In this document: in pieces, positions 17,891-26,399 of the stretch | Position numbering within the stretch: position 1 is the stretch's first letter | How the letters are laid out: every line of letters starts with the position of its first letter | Assembly: GCF_947495735.1 (NCBI RefSeq) | Contig: NZ_CANMAA010000001.1 | Span: forward strand, 186,001 to 250,000 | DNA: 64,000 nt | Direction: 5' to 3' | From: an uncultured Pseudokineococcus sp. | GTDB lineage: Bacteria > Actinomycetota > Actinomycetes > Actinomycetales > Quadrisphaeraceae | The notes under the pieces: model-generated | The model's input: the letters and a program-made list of their open reading frames with translations, nothing else | What the model was told of the DNA's origin: nothing | Database searches by the model: none | Program-made: the position numbers and the translations under genes

Positions 17891-18889
17891 TCAGTTCGCG
17901 TGCAGCGCCGCGTTGAGCGCGCCCCAGGAGCCGCTGCGGGTCCGCGCCTCGACGGCGCCCGTCGTGGAGTCGCGCCACAGCTGGAGGCCGTCGACGCCGG
18001 ACAGCTCGCGGGCCTTGACCACGCGGGCGACCTCGCGCGTCTGCGGGTCGACGACGGACACCTTCGTGCCCGCCGTCACGTACAGCCCGGCCTCGACGAC
18101 GCAGTCGTCCCCGAGCGAGATGCCGATCCCGGCGTTGGCGCCGAGCAGGCACCGCTCGCCCACGGAGATGACCTCGGTGCCGCCGCCGGACAGCGTCCCC
18201 ATGATCGACGACCCCCCGCCGACGTCCGAGCCGTCGCCGACCACGACGCCCGCGCTGATGCGCCCCTCGACCATCGAGGCGCCGAGGGTCCCGGCGTTGA
18301 AGTTCACGAAGCCCTCGTGCATGACCGTGGTGCCGGGCGCGAGGTGCGCCCCGAGCCGCACGCGGGAGGCGTCCGCCACGCGCACCCCGGACGGCAGCAC
18401 GTAGTCGGTCATGCGGGGGAACTTGTCGACGCCGAGCACGGTGACGCGCTCGCCGCGGGCGGCCAGCAGCCGGGTGCGCACGTCCTCGAAGCCCTCGACC
18501 GCGCAGGGGCCGGCGGAGGTCCACACGACGGTCGGCAGCACGCCGAACAGGCCGGTGAGGTCGACGCCGTGGGGGCGCACGAGGCGGGCGGAGAGCAGGT
18601 GCAGGCGCAGGTAGGCGTCCGGCACGTCGGCGGGGGCCGCGTCGAGGTCGACGACGGTGCGCACGACGTGCGTGCGGACGCCGCGCCGCGGGTCGGTGCC
18701 CTCGAGGGCCGCCAGGTCGGCGGGGACGCCGAAGGGCCCAGGGTCGTCGCCGGGGTACCCGAGAGCCGGTGCGGGGTACCAGGTGTCGAGGACGGCGCCG
18801 TCGTCGGTGCTGGTGGCCAGCCCGTAGCCCCAGGCCCAGCGGGCCTCGGGAGCGCTCGTGTCGGAGGTCTGGTCGGAGGCGTCCGGCAT
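17891..18889 (-). CDS. dapD: Tetrahydrodipicolinate N-succinyltransferase DapD
   Basis: 332 residues. It transfers succinyl from succinyl-CoA to tetrahydrodipicolinate in the DAP/lysine pathway. The C-terminal half shows left-handed beta-helix hexapeptide repeats, with the catalytic and substrate region [14 protein letters not shown] and [19 protein letters not shown], then [10 protein letters not shown]. This is the actinobacterial (mycobacterial-type) DapD. ATG 18889 has TAGCCT 7 nt upstream on its strand, a leaderless arrangement. It is divergent from dapE, the next-but-one enzyme of the same pathway, with 127 nt between the starts. Confidence 0.94.
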   Translation of the reverse strand: MPDASDQTSDTSAPEARWAWGYGLATSTDDGAVLDTWYPAPALGYPGDDPGPFGVPADLAALEGTDPRRGVRTHVVRTVVDLDAAPADVPDAYLRLHLLSARLVRPHGVDLTGLFGVLPTVVWTSAGPCAVEGFEDVRTRLLAARGERVTVLGVDKFPRMTDYVLPSGVRVADASRVRLGAHLAPGTTVMHEGFVNFNAGTLGASMVEGRISAGVVVGDGSDVGGGSSIMGTLSGGGTEVISVGERCLLGANAGIGISLGDDCVVEAGLYVTAGTKVSVVDPQTREVARVVKARELSGVDGLQLWRDSTTGAVEARTRSGSWGALNAALHAN

Positions 18890-18896
18890 GGCGCCG

Positions 18897-18902
18897 AGGC
18901 TA
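18897..18902 (-). promoter_or_regulatory. Leaderless -10 of dapD
   Basis: Read on the reverse strand, TAGCCT is followed by 7 nt and then ATG 18889. Confidence 0.6.
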
Positions 18903-19003
18903 CCGGGGGCGCGGCGCGCGGACCGCCGCGCCTCGCCCGCCGGCCCTCGCGCGCACCCTCCCCGGCGCCGCGGCGCGCGCCCGCCCGGCGGGCCCCGGCG
19001 CCC

Positions 19004-19009
19004 TACCCT
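19004..19009 (+). promoter_or_regulatory. Leaderless -10 of dapE
   Basis: TACCCT is followed by 7 nt and then ATG 19017. It faces away from the dapD promoter about 100 nt distant. Confidence 0.6.
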
Positions 19010-19016
19010 TCCCGGC

Positions 19017-20204
19017 ATGACGACCGCGCCGCCGCAGCCCGCCGTCCTCGACCTCGCAGCCGACCTCGCGGACCTGCTGCAGGCCGTGTGCGACCTCGAG
19101 TCGGTCAGCGGGGACGAGGCGCGCCTGGCCGACGCCGTGGAGGCCGCCCTCACGGGCTGCGCGCACCTGGAGGTGCTGCGCGACGGGGACGCCGTCGTGG
19201 CGCGCACCCGCCTGGGCCGCTCCTCGCGGGTCGTCGTGGCGGGGCACCTCGACACCGTCCCGCTGGGCCGGCGCGAGGACGGCAGCCCCAACCTGCCGAC
19301 GTGGCGCACGGGCTCCGGCGCCGACGAGGTGGTGCACGGCCGCGGCACGGCCGACATGAAGGGCGGTGTGGCCGTAGCGCTCTCGCTCGCCGCGTCGCTC
19401 GTGGAGCCGTCCCGGGACGTCACCTGGGTCTTCTACGACCACGAGGAGGTGGAGGCCTCCCTCAACGGCCTGGGCCGCCTGGCCGCCAACCACCCGGACT
19501 GGCTGGCCGGCGACGTCGCCGTGCTCGGCGAGCCCACGTCCGCGGCCGTCGAGGGCGGCTGCAACGGGACCCTGCGCGTCGAGGTGACCCTCACCGGGGT
19601 CCCCGCCCACTCGGCGCGGCCCTGGCGCGGGCGCAACGCCGTGCACGCGGCCGCGCCGCTGCTGGCGCTCCTGGCCGACCACGACCCCGGCGAGCGGGAG
19701 GTGGACGGCCTGGTCTACCGCCAGAGCCTGCAGGCGGTCGGCGTCCGCGGCGGCGGCGCCGGCAACGTCGTCCCGGACCGCTGCGTGGTGACGATCAACC
19801 ACCGCTTCGCGCCCGACCGGACGCTGGCGCAGGCCGAGGCCGACCTGCGCGAGCTGCTGGCCGGCTACGACGTCGTCCTCACCGACGGCGCGGAGGGCGC
19901 CCGCCCCGGCCTGGACCGACCCGCCGCGGCCGACGTCGTCGCGGTGACGGGGGAGGAGCCCCGCGCCAAGCTCGGGTGGACCGACGTCGCCCGCTTCAGC
20001 GCCCTCGGCGTGCCCGCCGTCAACTTCGGCCCCGGCGACCCCCTGCTGGCCCACGCCGACGACGAGCGGTGCCCGGTCTCGGACCTGCACCGCTGCGCCC
20101 AGGTGCTCGGCGACTGGCTCCGGGGCACCCCGCGCGAGGACGTCGCGGCCGGCCCGGCCCCCGGCGCGTCGGCGCCCCGCGAGCCTGGGACGATCGCGCC
20201 GTGA
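19017..20204 (+). CDS. dapE: Succinyl-diaminopimelate desuccinylase DapE
   Basis: 395 residues, M20 metallopeptidase family. It removes succinate to give L,L-diaminopimelate for lysine and the cell wall. The di-zinc motifs are [11 protein letters not shown] (His and Asp), [11 protein letters not shown] and FYDHEEVEA (Glu base and ligand), with [16 protein letters not shown] and the dimerisation-domain His in [15 protein letters not shown]. The C-terminal [15 protein letters not shown] carries the last metal-ligand His. The start is set by the leaderless TACCCT. It leads a four-gene run (dapE, DivIVA, SRPBCC, tag) with overlapping stops and starts. Confidence 0.94.
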   Translation: MTTAPPQPAVLDLAADLADLLQAVCDLESVSGDEARLADAVEAALTGCAHLEVLRDGDAVVARTRLGRSSRVVVAGHLDTVPLGRREDGSPNLPTWRTGSGADEVVHGRGTADMKGGVAVALSLAASLVEPSRDVTWVFYDHEEVEASLNGLGRLAANHPDWLAGDVAVLGEPTSAAVEGGCNGTLRVEVTLTGVPAHSARPWRGRNAVHAAAPLLALLADHDPGEREVDGLVYRQSLQAVGVRGGGAGNVVPDRCVVTINHRFAPDRTLAQAEADLRELLAGYDVVLTDGAEGARPGLDRPAAADVVAVTGEEPRAKLGWTDVARFSALGVPAVNFGPGDPLLAHADDERCPVSDLHRCAQVLGDWLRGTPREDVAAGPAPGASAPREPGTIAP

Positions 20205-20557
20205 CCCTGGTGCTGCTCCTCGTGGCCGTCGCGGTGGCCGGCGGCGCGGTCGCCGTCGCGCTCGGCCGCATCCCCGGCGGGCTGGACGAGCCGACGACGA
20301 GCAGGCCGCTGCGGGCGCTGCCCGACGGTCCGCTGGCCGCCGACGACCTCGACCGCGTGCGCTTCTCCCTCGGGCTGCGCGGCTACCGCATGGACGAGGT
20401 GGACGCCGTGCTCGACCGCGTCCGCGACGAGGTGGCCGAGCGCGACGCGCGCCTGGCCGAGCTGGAGGCGCTCGTGCGGCGCGCCGACCCGGTCGACCCG
20501 CCGTGGCGGGAGCCCGGCGCGACGGCGGAGCGGGCCGCGGCGGGGGGCGGGTCCTGA
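20201..20557 (+). CDS. Small membrane-anchored DivIVA-domain protein
   Basis: 118 residues. An N-terminal transmembrane helix (about 2-23, LVLLLVAVAVAGGAVAVAL) is followed by a DivIVA-type N-terminal motif, VRFSLGLRGYRMDEVDAVLDRVRDEVAERDARL, which binds curved or negatively charged membrane and runs into a short coiled coil. It is much shorter than Wag31 and so is a minor DivIVA-domain protein, probably tied to pole or septum organisation. The GTG start overlaps the dapE stop (GTGA), and its own stop shares a base with the next ATG (TGATG). The dapE-DivIVA-tag order is also found in mycobacteria. Confidence 0.82.
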   Translation: MTLVLLLVAVAVAGGAVAVALGRIPGGLDEPTTSRPLRALPDGPLAADDLDRVRFSLGLRGYRMDEVDAVLDRVRDEVAERDARLAELEALVRRADPVDPPWREPGATAERAAAGGGS

Positions 20558-21045
20558 TGCGCCTCGTCGTCGAGGTGAGCGCTCGCCGCAGCGCCCCGGT
20601 CGTGTGGCGCCACCTGACGGACTGGCCCTGGCAGACCGGGTCCATCCCCCTCACCCGGGTCTTCTCCACCCGTCGCACCGGCGGGGTGGGGGACTCCTTC
20701 ACCGGCCGCACCGCGCTCCTCGGCGTCGGCTTCGACGACCCCATGGACGTCGTCCGCTGGGAGCCTCCGACGGCCGGGGCCCCCGAGGACGGCGGTCTCC
20801 CGGGCACCGCCGTGCTGGCCAAGCGCGGCTCCGTCGTGCTCGGCAGCGCCGCCCTGCGGGTCGACCCGCTCACGGCCGGCTCGTGCCGCGTGGTCTGGGG
20901 CGAGGACGTCGAGATCGCACCCGTGGCCCTCACCCGCCCGCTGGCGCCGCTGCTGCGCGTGCCCGCCTGGGTGGGGCTGCGGTCGGTGGTCGTCGACATG
21001 GTCCGCCGCGTCGAGGCGCAGACCCCCGAGCCGCTCGAGCCGTGA
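20557..21045 (+). CDS. SRPBCC (START-like) family protein
   Basis: 162 residues with the pattern of polyketide-cyclase/SRPBCC lipid- or ligand-binding proteins: VEVSARRSAPVVWRHLTDW at the start, GGVGDSFTGRTALLGVGFDDPMDVVRW in the middle, and a long C-terminal helix (VGLRSVVVDMVRRVEAQ). No catalytic residue can be assigned and the ligand is unknown. Translation is coupled on both sides (TGATG before, GTGA after), so it belongs to the dapE-tag transcript. Confidence 0.78.
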   Translation: MRLVVEVSARRSAPVVWRHLTDWPWQTGSIPLTRVFSTRRTGGVGDSFTGRTALLGVGFDDPMDVVRWEPPTAGAPEDGGLPGTAVLAKRGSVVLGSAALRVDPLTAGSCRVVWGEDVEIAPVALTRPLAPLLRVPAWVGLRSVVVDMVRRVEAQTPEPLEP

Positions 21046-21680
21046 CCGAGCGCCCGCAGGGGCCCGTGCTCGGGTCCTCGGGCGGGGACGGGGGCGGTCC
21101 CGTGGTCGGCGACGACGGGCGCGCCCGCTGCCCCTGGGGCGACGGCCCCGAGGACTACCGCCGCTACCACGACGAGGAGTGGGGCCGCCCGGTCACGGGC
21201 GAGGCCGAGCTCTTCGAGCGCCTGAGCCTCGAGGCGTTCCAGTCCGGCCTGTCCTGGCTCACGATCCTGCGCAAGCGCCCCGCCTTCCGCGTCGCCTTCG
21301 CGGGCTTCGACGCCGACGCCGTCGCGGCCTTCGGGCCGGACGACCGCGCGCGGCTGCTCGCCGACGCGGGGATCGTGCGCAACCGCGCCAAGGTCGACGC
21401 CGTCCTCGCGAACGCGCGCGCCGTCGTCGCGCTGCGCGAGCGCGGGGGGCTCGAGGCGCTGCTCGTGCGCGCGGCCGAGCCGGCGGGCCACCGCCCCGCG
21501 CCCGAGCACGTGGGCGAGGTCCCCTCGGCCACCCCGGCGTCCGCAGCCCTCGCGCGGGCGCTGAAGGCCGAGGGCCTCGTCTTCGTGGGGCCGACCACCG
21601 CCTACGCGACGATGCAGGCGGTCGGGCTCGTCGACGACCACCTCGCCGGGTGCTGGGTGCGGGGCGGCGGGAGCGGCTGA
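21042..21680 (+). CDS. tag: DNA-3-methyladenine glycosylase I
   Basis: 212 residues. It excises 3-methyladenine from alkylated DNA as the first step of base-excision repair. The Tag signature is plain: RCPWGDGPEDYRRYHDEEWGRPV, LSLEAFQSGLSWLTILRKRPAFR with the catalytic-pocket Glu, and GIVRNRAKVDAVLANA (helix-hairpin-helix region). The end, FVGPTTAYATMQAVGLVDDHLAGCW, retains the zinc-snap Cys/His. About 20 Gly-rich residues precede the usual start. GTG 21042 overlaps the preceding stop. Confidence 0.94.
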   Translation: MTERPQGPVLGSSGGDGGGPVVGDDGRARCPWGDGPEDYRRYHDEEWGRPVTGEAELFERLSLEAFQSGLSWLTILRKRPAFRVAFAGFDADAVAAFGPDDRARLLADAGIVRNRAKVDAVLANARAVVALRERGGLEALLVRAAEPAGHRPAPEHVGEVPSATPASAALARALKAEGLVFVGPTTAYATMQAVGLVDDHLAGCWVRGGGSG

Positions 21681-21717
21681 GCCGCAGGCGGTCGCCCGGA
21701 CCCCGCTGCTCGCGGAG

Positions 21718-21742
21718 GAGCCCGGCGCCCGCGCCGGGGCTC
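21718..21742 (+). terminator. Hairpin between convergent tag and crotonase genes
   Basis: A stem of 11-12 bp with one bulged base (21718-21728 with 21731-21742) lies 37 nt after the tag stop and before the end of the reverse-strand crotonase. Confidence 0.6.
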
Positions 21743-21761
21743 GTCGCGAGCGCTGCGGCCC

Positions 21762-22544
21762 TCAGCGCCGGCGGCGGAGGAAGGCCTCGACCGCGGCGCG
21801 GTGCTCGGGGCGCTGCGCCGCCTCGACCACGAGGCGCCCCTCGTGCTCCAGCGTCGCGGCCAGGTCGTGCGTCGCGGCGAAGGCCAGGGCGCGCCGCGTG
21901 GCCACGAGCGCCGCCGTCGGGCCGGCCGCCAGCTGCTGCGCCACCTCGGTGACGCGCGCGTCGAGGGCGTCGTCGTCGACGGCCTCGGTGGCCAGCCCGA
22001 TCGCCGCGCACTCCGCCGCCGGCAGGGGGCGGGGGAGCAGCAGCAGGTCGCGGGCGCGCCCCTCGCCCACCAGGCGCGGCAGCCACCACGACGTCCCCGT
22101 GTCGGGTGGCAGCCCCACGCGGGAGAAGCCGAGGTCGATGCGGGCGGACGCCGCGAGCAGCCGCAGATCGGCGGCCAGGGCCAGCGCGGCCCCGGCGCCC
22201 GCAGCGGTGCCGCGGACGGCGGCCACCACCGGCGCCGGCATCTCGGCCAGCAGCAGCGCGAGCGGGGCGTACTCCTCCTCGACGACCCGCCCCAGCGCGG
22301 CGTCGCCGTCGGCGAGCCGCGCGGCGTGCTCGCGCAGGTCCTGCCCGGCGCAGAAGGAGTCCCCCGCGCCCGTGAGGACCACGCAGCGCACGGCCCCCGC
22401 CTCGGCGTCCGCCGCGACCTCCCGCAGGGCGGCCAGCAGCGCTCGGCGGGTGGCGGCGTCCAGGGCGCCGCGGACCTCCGGGCGCCCGACGACGACCCGG
22501 GCGACGGCGCCGTCGTGCTCGACGGCGGCGAGCGGCGCGGTCAC
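21762..22544 (-). CDS. Enoyl-CoA hydratase/isomerase family protein
   Basis: 260 residues of the crotonase fold, acting on acyl-CoA thioesters in the cytoplasm. The first oxyanion-hole segment is GDSFCAGQDLREHA and the second is VVAAVRGTAAGAGAALALAADLRL. FSRVGLPPDTGTSWWLPRLVGEGRARDLLL matches PaaG-type enzymes. The general position of the catalytic Glu seen in true hydratases carries Asp or Thr here, so an isomerase or PaaG-like role is as likely as hydration. GGAGGT lies 3 nt before GTG 22544, fixing the start and excluding 20 residues of longer open frame. Confidence 0.85.
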   Translation of the reverse strand: MTAPLAAVEHDGAVARVVVGRPEVRGALDAATRRALLAALREVAADAEAGAVRCVVLTGAGDSFCAGQDLREHAARLADGDAALGRVVEEEYAPLALLLAEMPAPVVAAVRGTAAGAGAALALAADLRLLAASARIDLGFSRVGLPPDTGTSWWLPRLVGEGRARDLLLLPRPLPAAECAAIGLATEAVDDDALDARVTEVAQQLAAGPTAALVATRRALAFAATHDLAATLEHEGRLVVEAAQRPEHRAAVEAFLRRRR

Positions 22545-22631
22545 GGGACCTCCGGGGGCTGACGGCGCGGGCGCGGGAGGGCGCCGGGCGCCCCGCGAGG
22601 GCACCGGTGCCGCCCGGGAGGCTAGCCCCGT

Positions 22632-22660
22632 TTCGACTTCCCGCGATCACCACGGATAAT
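22632..22660 (+). promoter_or_regulatory. Promoter of the DUF3117 gene
   Basis: TTCGAC (22632-22637) and GATAAT (22655-22660) are separated by 17 nt. This is close to the vegetative sigma consensus and AT-rich against the local background. Translation starts 36 nt downstream. Confidence 0.65.
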
Positions 22661-22696
22661 GGAGGCCGATCACGTCCACAGGAAGGGGACCCGCAG

Positions 22697-22864
22697 ATGG
22701 CGGCCATGAAGCCGAGGACAGGTGACGGCCCGCTCGAGGTCACGAAGGAGGGTCGCGGCATCGTCATGCGCATGCCCCTGGAGGGCGGCGGGCGGCTCGT
22801 CGTCGAGATGACCCCCGACGAGGCCAAGGGCCTGGGCGACGCGCTGGGCACGGCGGTCGGCTGA
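22697..22864 (+). CDS. DUF3117 family small protein
   Basis: 55 residues that match the highly conserved actinobacterial DUF3117 family nearly end to end: MAAMKPRTGDGPLEVTKEGR, then IVMRMPLEGGGRLVVEMTPDEA and LGDALGTAVG. The function is unknown, but its extreme conservation and small size are typical of an abundant cytoplasmic protein. AGGAAGGGG lies 8-9 nt upstream. It is a single-gene unit with its own strong promoter (22632-22660) and a 21-bp terminator, which suggests high, independent expression. Confidence 0.93.
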   Translation: MAAMKPRTGDGPLEVTKEGRGIVMRMPLEGGGRLVVEMTPDEAKGLGDALGTAVG

Positions 22865-22886
22865 CCGGTCCGCCGGTCCGCGACCT

Positions 22887-22930
22887 GCACGACGGCCCCG
22901 CCCGGAGCGCTCCGGGCGGGGCCGTCGTGC
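22887..22930 (+). terminator. Terminator of the DUF3117 gene
   Basis: A perfect 21-bp inverted repeat (22887-22907 with 22910-22930) lies 22 nt after the stop. Confidence 0.9.
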
Positions 22931-23027
22931 GTCCACCGCCCGCCCCGACCACCGGACCCCGCTGCCGACCCGGCCGCGAGGGCCCCGCGGCCGGGCCGGG
23001 CCGCCGGGCGGACGCCGGAGCCGTGGG

Positions 23028-23033
23028 TAGGGT
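23028..23033 (+). promoter_or_regulatory. Leaderless -10 of pepA
   Basis: TAGGGT is followed by 7 nt and then GTG 23041. Confidence 0.55.
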
Positions 23034-23040
23034 CGCGGAC

Positions 23041-24561
23041 GTGGTCGCCCGCATGCCCCGCCTGGTCCCCGTCTCGAGCAGCGACGTCCGCTCCGCCGCC
23101 GGGGCCGACGTCCTCGCGGTCCCCGTCGCCGCGCCGCCCCCCGGGGAGAGCGATCCGCAGCCGCGCCCGGGGACGGCCGACGCCGCGGTGTGGCTGGGGG
23201 TGAACACGGCCGTCCTGGCCGAGCAGCAGCGCTTCCGCGGGGCGGCGGGCGAGGTCCTCGGCGTGCCCCTGCCGTCCTCGCGCGACGACGGCGCGGGCCC
23301 TCGCCGCCTCCTCCTGCTCGGCGTCGGCGACGGCGGCGCGACGGCCCTGCGCCGCGCCGGCGCGGCGCTGGCGCGCGCCACCCGCGGCACCGAGCGCGTC
23401 GTGACGACGGCCGGTGTCGGGCTCGCCCCGCGGGCGCTGCGGTCCCTGCTCGAGGGACTGCTCCTGGCGAGCTACGACCCGCCCCGCACGGGGCTGGAGG
23501 ACGGCCCCCGACCGGCGGCCGAGGTCGTGGAGCTCCTCGGCGTGGACGAGGGGCCCGCGCTGGCGCGCGCCGTCGTCGCCGCGCGCGCCACGTGGCGCGC
23601 GCGGGACCTGACCACCACGCCGTCGTCGGTCAAGGACCCGGCCTGGGTGGCCGAGCAGGCCCGCGCCCTGGCCGCCGACGTCCCCGGCGTCGAGGTCGAG
23701 GTGCTCGACGCGGCCGCCCTGGAGCGCCAGGGCTTCGGCGGCATCCTCGCGGTGGGTCGCGGCTCGGACTCCCCGCCGTGCCTGGTGACCGTGCGGTACC
23801 GGCCTGCCGCCGGGACGGCGCCGCGGCGCCACGTCGTGCTCGTGGGCAAGGGCATCACCTTCGACAGCGGGGGCCTGTCCATCAAGCCCCGCGAGGGCAT
23901 GGTCCCGATGAAGACCGACATGGCCGGCGCCGCGGTCGTCCTCGCCGCCGTCCTCGGCGCGGCCGAGATGGAGCTGCCCCAGCCCGTCACGGCGCTGCTG
24001 CCGCTGGCCGAGAACGCCTTCGGCGGGTCCTCCTACCGCCCCGGCGACGTCGTGCGCGTCCACGGCGGCACCACCGTGGAGATCGCCAACACCGACGCCG
24101 AGGGGCGGATGGTCCTGGCGGACGCCCTCGCCCACGCCGACGCGTCCCTGGACCCCGACCTGCTCGTGGACGTGGCCACGCTGACGGGGGCGGCCTCCCT
24201 GGGCCTGGGCAAGCGCCACGCGGCCCTGTACACCGGGGACGCCCCGCTGCTCGAGCAGCTGCGCAGCGCCTCCGAGGCGACGGGCGAGCGCGTCTGGCGG
24301 ATGCCGCTGGTGGAGGACTACACCTACGCCCTGGACTCCGACGTCGCCGACCTGCGGCACGTGGCCGCCAAGGGCGGCCCCGGCGCGGGGTCCATCACCG
24401 CCGCGCTGTTCCTGCGCGAGTTCGTCGGCTCGCGGCGCTGGGCGCACCTGGACATCGCCGGCCCCGGCCGGGCCGACAAGGACGAGCACGAGGTCACCCG
24501 GGGCGCCACGGGCTTCGGCGCCCGCCTGCTGCTGCGGTGGCTGGAGGACGGCGCCGTCTGA
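23041..24561 (+). CDS. pepA: Leucyl aminopeptidase (M17 family)
   Basis: 506 residues. This two-metal exopeptidase removes N-terminal residues from peptides in the cytoplasm. Metal and catalytic elements are K270 in GKGITFDSGGLSIKP, MKTDMAGAA, and the family signature NTDAEGRMVLADAL (N350 to R356, with the catalytic Arg). The N-terminal macro-like domain is shorter than in E. coli PepA, and the C-terminal ATGFGARLL is normal. The start is GTG 23041 from the leaderless hexamer; ATG 23053 and an upstream ATG 22927, which overlaps the preceding terminator, are less likely. Confidence 0.93.
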   Translation: MVARMPRLVPVSSSDVRSAAGADVLAVPVAAPPPGESDPQPRPGTADAAVWLGVNTAVLAEQQRFRGAAGEVLGVPLPSSRDDGAGPRRLLLLGVGDGGATALRRAGAALARATRGTERVVTTAGVGLAPRALRSLLEGLLLASYDPPRTGLEDGPRPAAEVVELLGVDEGPALARAVVAARATWRARDLTTTPSSVKDPAWVAEQARALAADVPGVEVEVLDAAALERQGFGGILAVGRGSDSPPCLVTVRYRPAAGTAPRRHVVLVGKGITFDSGGLSIKPREGMVPMKTDMAGAAVVLAAVLGAAEMELPQPVTALLPLAENAFGGSSYRPGDVVRVHGGTTVEIANTDAEGRMVLADALAHADASLDPDLLVDVATLTGAASLGLGKRHAALYTGDAPLLEQLRSASEATGERVWRMPLVEDYTYALDSDVADLRHVAAKGGPGAGSITAALFLREFVGSRRWAHLDIAGPGRADKDEHEVTRGATGFGARLLLRWLEDGAV

Positions 24562-24592
24562 CGCGCGGCGCCCGCACGGGGCGTCGCAGCGC

Positions 24593-24628
24593 CCCGGTGC
24601 CGTCCTGACGCCCGGTGCCGTCCTGACG
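24593..24628. repeat. Two tandem 18-bp repeats
   Basis: CCCGGTGCCGTCCTGACG occurs twice in direct succession, and a degenerate third piece follows. They lie between the convergent pepA and O-methyltransferase genes. Confidence 0.85.
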
Positions 24629-24741
24629 CCGCCCGGCGTCCTGGGGCGCGCCTCGTCGACGGGGTGCCGCCGACGGGGCCGGACCCGGCAGCCCGGCGAC
24701 GACGGGCCTCGGAGGGCCGGTCGGGGGCGCCGGGGGACGGC

Positions 24742-25380
24742 TCAGCCGCGGACGACCCCGACGAGCAGGCCGTCGCCCACCGGCAGGAGGGCGGGCACGA
24801 GGCGCTCGTCGTCGCGCACGCGCCGACCGGCCTGGCGGACGGCGGTCGTGGTCTCGTCGCGCTGCGCCGGGTCGGCGACCTTGTCGCGCCACAGGGCGCC
24901 GACGACGACGAGGAGGCCGCCCGGCCGCAGCAGCCGGAGCGCCTGGTCGAGGTGGGCGTCCAGGTCGCGGCGGTCGGCGTCGAGCAGCACGAGGTCGTAG
25001 GCGCCGTCGGTCAGGCGCGGCAGCACGTCCTGCGCGCGGCCCCCGATGACGCGGACCCGCCCGCCGCGGACGCCGGCGTCGGCGAGCGCCTCGCGGGCGG
25101 CCCGCTGGTGCTCGGGCTCGCTGTCGATCGTCGTCAGGACGCCGTCGGCGGGCATGCCCGCCAGCAGCCACAGCGTGGAGACGCCGCTGCCGGTGCCGAC
25201 CTCGACCACCGCGCGGGCCGCCGAGGCGGCGGCGAGCACCCGCAGGGCCGCGCCGGTGCCCGGGGCGACGGGCGAGCAGCCCAGCTCGACGCCGCGGCCC
25301 CGCGCGCGCTCCGTCGCCTCGTCCTCGACGACGAAGTCCTCGGCGTAGCTGCGGCTGGCGGCGGACGTGGCGGCGATGAC
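24742..25380 (-). CDS. O-methyltransferase, no standard start codon visible
   Basis: A SAM-dependent methyltransferase of the CmcI/catechol O-methyltransferase class, matching the gene that neighbours sigE in mycobacteria. The SAM motif [19 protein letters not shown], then [17 protein letters not shown] and [19 protein letters not shown], are intact. The conserved family start ([19 protein letters not shown]) is encoded upstream of the first ATG (25239). Back to the in-frame TAG at 25443-25441 there is no ATG, GTG, TTG or CTG before that segment. GAGGGG lies 6 nt before an ATC (25377), which may act as the start. The 5' coordinate is therefore approximate. Confidence 0.8.
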   Translation of the reverse strand, partial: VIAATSAASRSYAEDFVVEDEATERARGRGVELGCSPVAPGTGAALRVLAAASAARAVVEVGTGSGVSTLWLLAGMPADGVLTTIDSEPEHQRAAREALADAGVRGGRVRVIGGRAQDVLPRLTDGAYDLVLLDADRRDLDAHLDQALRLLRPGGLLVVVGALWRDKVADPAQRDETTTAVRQAGRRVRDDERLVPALLPVGDGLLVGVVRG

Positions 25381-25590
25381 GCACCCCTCGGCTCGTGCGC
25401 CCCTCCCGACCGGGTCGGTCGGCGGCGGCGCCCCCCGAGGCTAGTGGGAGAGCGGCGGGCAGGAGAGCGGCGCGGGGGAGGGCCGCGGGGCGCCCGGGCG
25501 GCGGCGTCCGCTGCTCCGTCCGCTGGTCCCTGCGCGGCGCGGGGCCGGGGCTGCCAGGTGGCGTCCAGGCGCCGGTGGCACCATCGGCGC

Positions 25591-26238
25591 ATGACGACGC
25601 GAGCCCACGGCTCCGCGCACACCGCTGCCGGGCACGACGACGCCGGGCGCACCGACGCAGGGCGCACCGAGGCCGTCCACGCCGATGTCCCGGGGGCGCC
25701 CGCGGACGGAGACGCCTGGACGCCGCCGTCCTGGGACCAGGTGGTCCGGGACCACTCGGCCCGGGTCTTCCGCCTGGCCTACCGCCTGACGGGCAACCGC
25801 CACGACGCCGAGGACCTGACGCAGGAGGTCTTCGTCCGGGTGTTCCGGTCCCTGTCCTCCTACACGCCGGGGACCTTCGAGGGCTGGCTCCACCGCATCA
25901 CCACCAACCTCTTCCTCGACCAGGTGCGGCGCCGCCAGCGCATCCGCTTCGACGCCCTCGGGGACGACGCGACGGACCGCCTCCCGGGCGGGGACCCGGG
26001 GCCGGAGCGGGCGTTCGAGCACGGCAACCTCGACCACGACGTGCAGGCGGCGCTGCTCGACCTGTCGCCGGAGTTCCGCGCGGCCGTGGTGCTCTGCGAC
26101 ATCGAGGGCCTCAGCTACGAGGAGATCGCCCGGACCCTGGGCGTCAAGATCGGCACGGTGCGCTCGCGCATCCACCGCGCCCGCGCCCAGCTGCGCGCGT
26201 CCCTGGCCCACCGCGCCCCCACCGCCCGCCTGGACTGA
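25591..26238 (+). CDS. sigE: ECF sigma factor of the SigE type
   Basis: 215 residues. This RNA polymerase sigma factor for envelope or oxidative stress has an N-terminal extension of about 45 residues as in SigE. Region 2 spans about 50-120: [38 protein letters not shown] and [21 protein letters not shown]. Region 4 spans about 160-205: [25 protein letters not shown] and [20 protein letters not shown]. The neighbours (O-methyltransferase upstream, then htrA, tatB, mrp) match the mycobacterial sigE locus, but the usual anti-sigma gene rseA is missing. CACCAT lies 6 nt before ATG 25591. Confidence 0.93.
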   Translation: MTTRAHGSAHTAAGHDDAGRTDAGRTEAVHADVPGAPADGDAWTPPSWDQVVRDHSARVFRLAYRLTGNRHDAEDLTQEVFVRVFRSLSSYTPGTFEGWLHRITTNLFLDQVRRRQRIRFDALGDDATDRLPGGDPGPERAFEHGNLDHDVQAALLDLSPEFRAAVVLCDIEGLSYEEIARTLGVKIGTVRSRIHRARAQLRASLAHRAPTARLD

Positions 26239-26399
26239 GGCCCGGAGCGCCGCTCGGCACGCCGCGCCCCCGCCGGACGTCGGTCCGCGGGAGGGCCGCC
26301 CGGGGGTCTCGTGCGGGCCCGGTGCGCGCCGCCGCCCCCGCCGGGCGAGGATGGCTCGTCCAGCCACCGAGCGGCCGCGCCGCACGAGGAGGAGCACCC

